Below are positions 45,163-56,300 of a stretch of 64,000 nt of DNA, piece by piece (position 1 is the first letter of the stretch; every line of letters begins with the position of its first letter). The notes beneath the pieces are model-generated. The model saw nothing but the letters and a program-made list of their open reading frames with translations. It had not been told where the DNA came from and did no database searches. Location of the stretch: assembly GCA_022414725.1 (NCBI GenBank), contig CM039462.1, positions 122,018,709 to 122,082,708 of the forward strand. The letters run 5' to 3'. The position numbers and the translations under genes were made by a program. Source of the DNA: Microglena sp. YARC (taxonomy: Eukaryota; Chlorophyta; Chlorophyceae; Chlamydomonadales; Chlamydomonadaceae).

Positions 45163-48100
45163 ATAGTACGCCTTATTATGAGGCGCGCGGTTGAGGGGGC
45201 CAGCCTGTTTGCTGTCACCGGGACCAACCACCAATTTCATGAACACTCTGTTCTCACCACGGATGCTTATCAAGCCCTACCAGCTATTCTGCTACCAAAT
45301 CTGCCAGGCACTACTGCAAAATCTAGGCACTACCATTTCCATGCCAATTCTCTCACGGATCATGGCATTCTCATTTCCATGCCTATTCTCTGCTTCCAAA
45401 CCAGCAGGCACTACTACAAAATCTAAGCACTTCCCTTTCTCTCACTGATCATGGCAGGCTCCATTCTCATTTCCATGCCAATTCTCTCACCGCCAGGCAC
45501 TACTACAAAATCTAGGCACTACCGTTTCTCTCACCGATCATGGCATGCTCCATTCTCCACTTGGCGTCGTCAGCATCCAAGTTGGGTAACCACAGAGGCC
45601 CAGTTATGATATACACCTCATCACAGCTTCTTGTCAACTCCCGGATAAACCGTTCAACTTGAGACCAATAATCCCTGTGCATATGAGAAAGCCACTGCTT
45701 TATTTTTTGGGCAGTGAGTAGCAGCTTCTAGGCAGCTCCTTTCCCCCGTCTTTGGCCCAAACCTGAAGCTAGCTGGTGCGTCTGAAAGTTGGCAATACCA
45801 GGCAATAATAGTAAATAATAAAATAATTATTATTATTATTATCTCAAACTATAATAATAATTATTATTATAATTATAATAATAATAATTATTACTATTAT
45901 CATCTTCAATTCTTCATCATCATCATTATTATTATTATTATTACTAGTACGGTAGCCCGTGTGGCCTGTGGCCACACCAACACTCACCCGCACTCTCAGA
46001 CGCACACCTCTTCTCTCTACCTTTTCCCCTTCTACTTAAGCTGTGGCCTACCCCCTGTCATACACGTATTCCATCATCCCCCCCCCCCCCACCCACCCAC
46101 CCACCCACACATACAGACCCACAGCATCCTCCACTTCCCCCAGCCTCTTCCTACCCAATCCACACACACTCTCTTTCTCTCACCTTCGCCCCCAAAAGCC
46201 TCCCTTCCCACAACCACCAACACGCACACACACTCTCCTCCTCCCTACCTCATACCCTTCACTCCGGCTGCGGGATTTAATCTTGCAGAAAGAGGGGAAA
46301 GTGCAGACCAACAACTTGGGAACGCTCACATCCCGATCGCCCCGAGAACACCGGACCAGTGCAATTCCAAAGCTACAAACTTACAGTTTCATCTTATCGT
46401 GCAGTGCCCCAGTTGATACTCGGTCAACTATTGGAACAGCACAAATCGTATGTCACGATATTCGATACAAAGAAAAGAGCTTTCAGATAAGGGATGAGAG
46501 GTGCAAGCGCGAGAGTGTGCAGAGGGACGGAATGGCCGTGGCGATCTGAACAAAGTCGAATTAATCGCAACAACCAGCCAACAATGACGAAGGCGATGCG
46601 ATGGCATGGCGAAAGTGCACATGCGTGAGATGAACGGTGGCAACGCTCGCAGGCGGAGAAAAAAGCATGACGATCTGAAGGTCTGGCTTGATTATGAGTC
46701 TGGCGTAACTCCTGAGGTTGGAAAGCAAAGTCTTCACGCCTGGCTTGGTTAAGAGCAGCTTAGCAGCTTCGCGTTCATCCTGAGGCATGGGATCGCGTTG
46801 TTCACGTCCGGCTTGATTATGAGCCTGGCGTAACTCCTGGGGTCGGGCAGCGTGGGCATCACGTCGACTCTTGTTGGCTCTTCCCGCTCTGTCCAGTTCT
46901 TCCTTGCTCATGCAAGCTCGCTTTGAGCGCTGGCTGGCGGTGTTGCGGGCCCTCCTGTACATTAGGACCGTTGGCATGCATCATGGTTGCATGCCCCGTG
47001 AAGAAGCAATGAACTGAAACGATTATTCTGAGCGCCATACAAAGCGAGGGTCACTAGATGACCTCCGAGGAGAGGATCTTCTGGATCTAAATTGCTTGCA
47101 GTCACAGTATGGGAGGCAAAGCAAATGTGGCGATGAAATGAGCGCGTGCGCTTAGCTTTGCGCATCAGCAGTTTCGGTTTTTAAAAATTTCGCTGGCCTG
47201 GGTGTTGCGAGTTGGGTTTGATGGAAAGTCGGTTGCAAGTCGGTTACACTTCGCACGCCCATGGCACGTGGGTACGCGATGATGACACCACCACGACCAC
47301 GACCACGACCATGATTTCTTTATATATAGTAGCATCTGAGCCCGTCGTCCCGACGGGAGGACCACCCCCGTGGCCACGTCAGCGACAGGTCTCGGAAAAT
47401 CGAGACCCGAGAGTCGCTGCCACCTGGGCGACAGGTCGGCAAGATATGAAACCAAAAGCCTAACTGCCTGAGCCAAAAGCGGCTAAACCCCTGACGCTCT
47501 ACTTTATATAATAAGATCTGAGCCCGTCGTACCGACGGGAGGACCACCCCCGTGGCCACGTCAGCGACAGGTGTCGGAAAATCGAGATCCGAGACGGGTA
47601 ACTCCGAAACGGGTAACTTCGAAACGGCTCCCCTGGCCACGTCAGCGAATGGCAGTCAGCGAGCGGGCAAGAGTGCGTGAGAGCGCAGGAGAAGGTCAAG
47701 GGAATGCTGCGAGGGGAGGAGCTGCATGCGAAGTTATTGGTAGTGGCAGCGAAATTGGTGGGAAAGAGTTTGGGCAGATGGACAAAGGGAGGCTACACCG
47801 TTGAATATCGGGGGACTCAGGCAGCGAGCACCGAAAATAGCAGAAGAGCGAAGGGAAATTCGGGTATGAGAGCGGCTAGGCTCAGGAAATGCAAGAGAAT
47901 TTCACAGAAGAGCAGCGAGAAGGAGTCGAAAACGACACCGGCTTCATGCATTAGAGCAGTGCAAAGCAGCGCAGGGGGTGAACAGGTCGGCGCAGGAAAA
48001 ATCGGGCACCACTCAAGCCAGGTAACCTTGGGCGGGCGGGTGGATGGGTGGTCGGCAGCAGAGAGGCAATCGTTCCTGTGGCTGCGCCGAGAAATCGAGA

Positions 48101-51100
48101 TCCCAGACTGGCTGCCACCTGGGCGACAGGTCGGCAAGGTATGGAACCAAAACCCCAAGCGGCCAGGCCAAAAGGGGGCGACCACGCGCCGGGCACGCGC
48201 TAAACCTCGGACGCTTTTACTACATGCAACTATTATAAATAGGATAGGACTAGCATCTGAGCCCGTCGTACCGACGGGCGGACCACCCCCGTGGCCACAT
48301 AGAGACAGGTCTCGAAAAATCGAGACCCGAGACTCGCTGCCACCTGGGCGACAGGTCGGCAAGATATGAAACCAAAAGCCCAACTGCCTGAGCCAAAAGC
48401 GTCTAAACCCCTGACATGCTACTTTATATAATAAGACTAGCATCTGAGACCGTCGTACCGACGGGAGGCCCCCCGTGGCCACGTCAGCGACAGGTCTCGG
48501 AAAATCGAGATCCGAAACCAAACTCCAGAACGGGTAACTCCGAAACAGGTAACCCCGAAACGACTCCGGAACGGCTCCCCTGGCCACGTCAACGACAGGC
48601 AGCCAGCGAGCGGGCAAGAGTGCGTGAGAGCGCAGGAGAAGGAGAAGGGAATGCTGCGAGGCGGGGAGCTGCGAAGTTATTGATAGGGGCAGGTAATTTT
48701 TTGGGAAAGAGTTTTGGCAGATGGACAAAGGGAGGCTACACCGTTGAATATAGGGCGATGTAGGCAGCGAGCACCGAAAATAGCAGAAGTGCGAAGGAAA
48801 ACTCGCGTAACAGAACAGCTTGGCTTAGGAAATGCGAGAGAATTTCACAGAAGAGCAGCGAGACGGAGTTGAAAACGACACCGGCTTCAAGATAGAGCAG
48901 TGCAAAGCAGCGCAGGGGGTGAACAGGTCGGCGCAGGAAAATTCGGGCACCACTCAAGCCGGATAACCTTGGACGGGTGCGGGTGCAGGTGGGTGGTCGG
49001 CAGACAGGCAATCTTTCCTGTGGCTCCCCAAGCGGCTAGGCCAAAAGGCGCCGACCACGCGCCGGGCACGCGCTATACCCTCCACGCCTACTACATGGAA
49101 CTATTATAAATAGGATAGATTTTTATTACTAGTACGGTAGCCTGTGTGGCCGGTGGCCACACCTGTTTGGGGCAGTACGGTAGCCTGTGTGGCTGGTGGC
49201 CACCCCCCACCCCCACCCACCCACCTACGTTCCCCGATATCTCCCTGCCCCTCACCCCACCCCATGCACACACACTCTCTTTCTCTCAACTTCCCCCAAC
49301 CGCAAACACTCTCTCACACACACTCTCCTTCTCCCTACCCTTCACTCCAGCTGTGGGATTCAATCGTGCAGAAAGAGGGTTTTAAGTGCAGGCTGTGTTT
49401 TGAACCTACCAAGAACTTGCGAACGCTCAGATTCCGATGAACACCGGACCGGCGCAATGGCATAGCTACAGACCTGCAGCTTCTTCTTCTCGTGCAGTGC
49501 CCCAGTTAGGAAAACTCAGGCAACACTCGGAACAGAACAAATTGCAGCGACGTATTTCACGATATTCGATACAACGAAAAGAGCTTGCATAGATGGCTTG
49601 AGCGGGGCAAGCGCGAGAGTGTGCAGGGGGACGGAATGGCCTTGGCGATCTGAACGAAGTCAAATCAATCGCAACAACTGGGTGCCAACCATGACGAATG
49701 CGATGAGATGGCATGAAGAAATAGCGCATGCGTGAGATGAAGGTGGCAACGCTCGCTGGCGGAAGTGGATATATGCTTTGGCTTCCCGCAGTTTCTGACT
49801 TGCGATGGATGCGATTCGAACATTTCTCCCAATCCGACTGACTGACCACGTCTCCTCCCGTTGTGCGCAGCGACAGGTCTGTTGATGCAAGGGAAAGATC
49901 TTGCAGAGACGCATGGGGAAAAGCTTGTAGAAAGACGGACTGTTGCGCTGCCAGAATCAGGTGGATGGACGCAGGCGGGGAAATGAGAAATCGGGCGGGA
50001 TGCGCAACAAGAAGAATACGCAGGAGGCAGAGGTCGCATTGGGAAGAATTCGCAGGAGGCTAAATAAGAAGTTGAAGCAGGAGGGATCCTATTTATGATA
50101 GTTCCATGTAGTAGGCGTGGAGGGTATAGCGCGTGCCCGGCGCGTGGTCGGCGCCTTTTGGCCTAGCCACTTGGGGTTTTGGTTCCATATCTTGCCGACC
50201 TGTCGCCCAGGTGGCAGCCAGTCTGGGATCTCGATTTTTCGGCGCAGCCACAGGAAAGATTGCCTGTCTGCCGACCACCCACCTGCACCCGCACCCGTCC
50301 AAGGTTATCCGGCTTGAGTGGTGCCCGAATTTTCCTGCGCCGACCTGTTCACCCCCTGCGCTGCTTTGCACTGCTCTATCTTGAAGCCGGTGTCGTTTTC
50401 AACTCCTTCTCGCTGCTCCTCTGTGAAATTCTCTCGCATTTCCTAAGCCAAGCTGTTCTGTTACGCGAGTTTTCCTTCGCACTTCTGCTATTTTCCGTGC
50501 TCGCTGCCTACATCGCCCTATATTCAACGGTGTAGCCTCCCTTTGTCCATCTGCCAAAACTCTTTCCCAAAAAATTACCTGCCCCTATCAATAACTTCGC
50601 AGCTCCCCGCCTCGCAGCATTCCCTTCTCCTTCTCTTGCGCTCTCACGTACTCTTGCCCGCTCGCTGGCTGCCTGTCGTTGACGTGGCCAGGGGAGCCGT
50701 TCCGGAGTGGTTTCGGGGTTACCCGTTTCGGAGTTACCCGTTCTGGAGTTTGGTTTCGGATCTCGATTTTCCGAGACCTGTCGCTGATGTGGCCACGGGG
50801 GGCCTCCCGTCGGTACGACGGGCTCAGATGCTAGTTCTAATAAAAGCGGGAATTTACTGGGCGGGAATTGGCGGGGCGGAAAGTCGGTTAAGTCGGTTAC
50901 ACGATGACACCACCGCGACCACGACCACGACCGCGACCACACCCATGATTTCTTTACATATATAGATAGATTATTATTACTTATCAATTATTACTGAATA
51001 ATATAATTACTTGTAATTATTGTTCCAACCAGCACCTACCTATTGAACCCTCTACCCACTTGAGGGCTGACATTGCTCATGCTGAACGTGTCATCAATAT

Positions 51101-53226
51101 CTTGTTGGCTGTGTTTGTGATCAGCAGCGGGGGCCTGCGGTCAAATGGTGCAACACTTAACCACATGTGTGCCTGTCAGGATTGAAGGACGAGTATGATA
51201 TCTAGCTAGGCCAGCCTCAAAAGCAGCCTACACATGGCAGCATTCGCATATATAATAAATAATATATTCTACATTATATATTATATATCATACATATTAG
51301 ATATATTATACATTCCAAAAGATTCCAAGGTAATCTGCCAGTCTCCCATGCAGTCTACAAGTGATTAGGAAAAGGCTAAGTTAGTTAATATTAGACGGCC
51401 GAGCTGTCTCACCAGAATTGAAATTTTATTTGAAAAACTAATATTATTGTGAAACTAATATTATCTCGATTGTGATATTATAATAATATTAGTTAATATA
51501 AGATATTCAAACACTTATATTAGTTGCCGTTCCCTACAAGTGAGTGCATTCAAAGCCTGATAGAGTAGTAGAGAATCCAATCATGTATTTACAGAATTAC
51601 AGGGGGCAGATTTTTTCCTTTCAGGTTTCATTAGGTCAGGTCAGGTCAGGTCAGGTCAGGTCAGGTCAGGTCAGGTCAGGTCAGGTCAGGTCAGGTCAGA
51701 TCAGGTCAGGTAGCTGCAGCAAAATATGCCACACAAGCCTGATTCGTGGACGTAGTCAGGGATAACAGTGAAAGTCACGATTGGAAGGCTATCTGGCATG
51801 CCCTGCCTTTCCAGCGGGTGCCTACTTAGCAGGAATTTCTCCACCTTTCTTTCTGAATCCCCGGTGGGCTCTATTTTGTGTCCCACTTCCTAGGTTGAAA
51901 ATCCTTTAAATATAAAAAAAACTTCAAACAGACTACTTGACAAGGATGCGAGGAGCTAGCCATTGGGAAGTGGCATTGGAATTGACACACATGGGGAGCT
52001 TGAAACATGGTGAGGCGGCCAGCTAGCCATAAAACAAAGAATTAAATAAATACATAAATATGATGCCTTATTACGAGGCGCCAGGTTGAGGGGGCCAGCC
52101 CGTTTGCTTGCACTGGGAACAACCACCAATAGGGGGGGGGGGGGGGGTCATCCCCGTGGAAGAGGGTTTCGGGCCTGGTCCATATGTTGTCTGCACGCAA
52201 CTATGGACTGGATGGAGACAGTGGCATAGGTGTGAGGTATGGTGCAGAGCTTGAGGGCGGCTACTACCAGCTAGCCAGACAGTTAGCCAGTAAGTTTAGG
52301 ATTCATCCACCAAATAACAGATGTCATGCAGCTGCAGTCATGCATACAGCAAAGCACACTATTGCAATTTGAATCCACATGTGGTCTCTTTGCTGATTAA
52401 TCGGTGTGTATGTTGTTACAGTCCAGGGGTGGCCAAATAGGCTTAAGGAACCTGCCCAACCATGAAATCAGGGCAAACAAGAAAAAACTGATGAGCTGAA
52501 CCCCAAACAATCGTTTTGACGACTGGTGCCCTGAGTTTGTGTTACAGTGATTATTTAATTTTGCGATTAGATTACCCTGTTATTACCCTGCGGGCTCCCA
52601 AACAGGTAAATGAGATGAGTGTTACATATGAGGAGAGAGAGTCCCTTCCGCTCAGAACCTCCATGAGATGGCACATCCTAATCCCTATACCTCCATGAGA
52701 TGGCACATCCTAAACCCTGTACCTCCATGAGATGGCACATCCTAAACCCTATACCTCCATGAGATGGCACATCCTAAACCCTATACCTCCATGAGATGGC
52801 ACATCCTAAACCCTATACCTCCATGAGATTGCACATCCTAAAGTTCTAAACCCTATACCTCCATGAGATGGCACATCCTAAACCCCATACCTCCATGAGA
52901 TGGCACATCCTAAACCCTATACCTGCATGAGATGGCACATCCTAAACCCTGTACCTCCATGAGATGGCACATCCTAAACCCTGTACCTCCATGAGATGAC
53001 ACATCATAAACCCTATACCTCCATGAGATGGCACATCTTAAACCCTACACCTCCATGACATGGCACATCCTAAACCCTATACCTCCATGAGATGGCACAT
53101 CCTAAACCCTGATCTTACCATGTGACCACGGTCATAGCCAGAGTTCCTGAAATCTTTAAGCCTGCTTCGAAATCGAGGCTCGATGCTCTTGTCCTCAACA
53201 AAGTCTGAGCCATGTCTGTAAGCATA

Positions 53227-53271
<45 letters not shown>

Positions 53272-53272
53272 T

Positions 53273-53320
<48 letters not shown>

Positions 53321-56300
53321 ACAAATGATGGTGCTAGGTGGCATGAAGCTTGTTAGAAGCACTCACAAGACATGGAGAGAAAGCATTGGACTTTCAACTT
53401 TAACGATTTCCCGAGGAACATTTGAAAGGTGGAGCATAGGGCAGTTGTGTGGTATAGGGTGGGTGCGAGGGTGTCCTGCTGAGTGTGGCATGCCATCACT
53501 GTGGGCAGCATTGTGCTTTTGTCCTTCACAAAGTCTGAGCCATGTCTGAACGCAGCATGCCATCACTGTGAGCAGCGTTGTGCTTTTGTCCTTCACAAAG
53601 TCTGAGCCATGTCTGAACGCAGCATGCCATCACTGTGAGCAGCATTGTACAAGCTAAAAAACAAACTTACCACGGGGCGTGAGGTTGAAGAAACCTTCTC
53701 GTTAGCTTGCACTGGGGAATGGGTACTGCAGGTTTTGCTTTCGCTGACCGCTACTGCACCTGAGCTCTGACCACTACCACTGAGAGCATCAACGTGCAAG
53801 CAGGGAAACACATGAAGTACCACAAAACAAGCAAAAAACTCCATGCAACACCATGGATACATTCTAATGTTAGCACAGGTCAGTGCGATCATGACCACGC
53901 CTTGTTTCGAACATGAATGCCGTACAAGATAAACAGCTAGATCATGCCCGAGAGCAAGCTTCAAGAAAAGGTGCTAATTTCATTTTGCTTTGAATTTCTC
54001 ACTAGAGTAAACAATAGATGACATAGTGTTAGCTTTTCCTACACAGACTCCTGCTGCCACGTCACCCCACCACTACCAACCATACTACCGCCTTCATCAC
54101 TCCCTGACCTTCATCCTTCCATTAACTAGCCCGTATTCCTTGTCGTCCTTTCCACAGCAAATGTATGGGGTCCTCGGCACCCTTTTCTGCACCCCAGCGG
54201 CATCCATCTCACCCAGAATGCACCCTTATGACTTATGAGCCCAATTAAAGGGTGCCTAAGACCCCCCAAATTTCCAGTGTCCATGTATCCTATCTCCTCC
54301 CCTCCAACCCGCCCAACCCTTATCCCCTCCATCCTTTTAACTCAACCACCAGCCTATTGTGTCATCAATAAATCAAGAGTACGCCTTATTACGAGGCGCA
54401 AGCTTGAGGGGGTCAGCCCGTTTGCTTGCACTGGGGCCAATCATCTATTGTTTTATTTTGTTTGCAATAAATAATTGATCCATTACCTGTCACTATCACC
54501 TTCCAAATTTTCTTTGGTAAGGTACTCCATGACCCAAGTTGGGTTGCGCGTGCGAAAGTTGAAAGCTGCAACATAGCCGTCGAATTCCCGAATGACGTCG
54601 GTGGAGGGGGCTCCTATAAGTACAATGTTTAGGAAGGAGACTGAGGTTGCCATGCGTTTTCTTGTGTGACGTGTCGCCATTCCGTCGCTGCATGGTGACA
54701 CATGGATCCGGCTAAACTAGTCAGAAATGCCCCTCACACAAACACCCGGACCCCCGGGCTTCTCGCTTCATGCTCCACAGGGTTATGGGGGCAGCGCGTC
54801 GCACTAGGGTCGCACCAAGTCACTCAATTTGTGACGCATTGTACATAAAAAAACAGTGACAGGTTAGTGCTAAGGTTGGGAACAAATTTGTGTAAACGCT
54901 GGGGAACAGGTTAGGGGGGGCTTGCAGTGGCGAGGGCTTATTTTTGGCATGGTGTGGTGTGGTGTGGTGTGGTGTGGTGTGGTGTGGTGTGGTGTGGTGT
55001 GGTGTGGTGTGGTGTGGTGTGGTGTAATGTGGTGTAGTGTAGAGTGATGACTACACAATCACATTGTAGCACATGGTAGTGGTATTTGGGACAGAGAGAA
55101 GAAATATAATAATCGCAACTTCTCTCCATATTTGATATTTGATCATGACGACATCTCCCCATTTTTGATCATGACAACATCTCACCATATTTGATCATGA
55201 CAACATATCCCCATATTTGATCATGACAGCATCTCACCATATTTGATCATGACAACAATCCCCATATTTGATCATGACAACATCTCACCATTTTTGATCA
55301 TGACGACATCTCACCATATTTGATCATGACAGCATCTCACCATATTTGATCATGACAACATATCCCCATATTTGATCATGACAACATCTCACCATTTTTG
55401 ATCATGACGACATCTCACCATATTTGATCATGACAGCATCTCACCATATTTGATCACGGCGACATCTCACCATATTTGATGATGACAACATCTCACCATA
55501 TTTGATCATGTCAACATCTCACCATATTTCAGTGCAGGATGAGAGCTCTCTTGCTTGCTGCCTGCATCATTAGAGGTGAAACGAAGATGGTGACAGCAGT
55601 CGGGTGTGTCGGGCACGTGTTAGCTAGTCCAAGAGAAGAGGCACTACCGGTACTGTACTGCCTCAAGTACTTCGGATGGAAATAGTATTTCCGTCTAACT
55701 CGTTTGCCTACGATGTACATGTAATATTCCTCCTTCTCCCTGCATCCTCTTAGTCCCAATCTGGTGTTAGATTGCCTTGAAGCATGTATACATCTATATG
55801 CATTTGCACTAGGCACTCCCTAGGCATAGCTTTTATTTTCAGCTACGGGCAGCAGCTTCTAGGCAGCTCCCTGGGCCAGCCACTGGGCCAAGCCCCAAGA
55901 TGGCAAAATACAGGAAAGCTGGTTCTGCCAGATTCAAAGTGTACTAGGTTGCATTAGGTTTGCATCAGGTTTGGTAGGCTATCTAGTCAGGGGAGCCGCC
56001 TAGAAGCTGCTGCTCATAGCTGAAAAGAAAAGCTACGTCCCTGGGCCTCTCACAACCCGCTCCACTCAGGTCACCAAAGCTTTTATTTTCCGCTACGAGT
56101 AGCAGCTTCCAGGCGGCTTCCCTGGCTTGCTACCCAGCCAAATCTAAAGCAGCATAGTGCACCTGGAAGCTGACAGAATCATCGTTCCAGTACCATTGAT
56201 ATCTTGGGGCTTAAGCCAGTGGCTGGCTCATGGAGCTGCCTAGAAGCTGCTGCTCGTAGCGGAAAAGAAAAGCTATGAAGGTCACAAACTTTACAGTGAG

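Noticed and set aside
46561..46977. 138-codon minus frame rich in Arg, Ala and Glu, possibly the N-terminus of a Helitron-like protein
   Set aside because: Only compositional similarity; no helicase or Rep motif nearby and the flanks belong to a non-coding repeat block.
52655..53110. Telomere-like CCTAAACCCTA words
   Set aside because: They occur once per 32-bp unit, separated by non-telomeric sequence; not an interstitial telomere array.
53593..53964. Apparent minus-strand exon (SSGAVAVSESKTCSTHSPV...) with GT and AG borders between two nuclease exons
   Set aside because: Including it breaks the reading frame. Exon 54,487-54,613 joins exon 53,119-53,215 directly (AG + A = Arg) and gives the expected family sequence.
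52655..55530. CRISPR-like regular repeats (32-bp and 26-bp units)
   Set aside because: The units are contiguous with no unique spacers, lie in introns of a eukaryotic gene, and have no cas genes; ordinary minisatellites.
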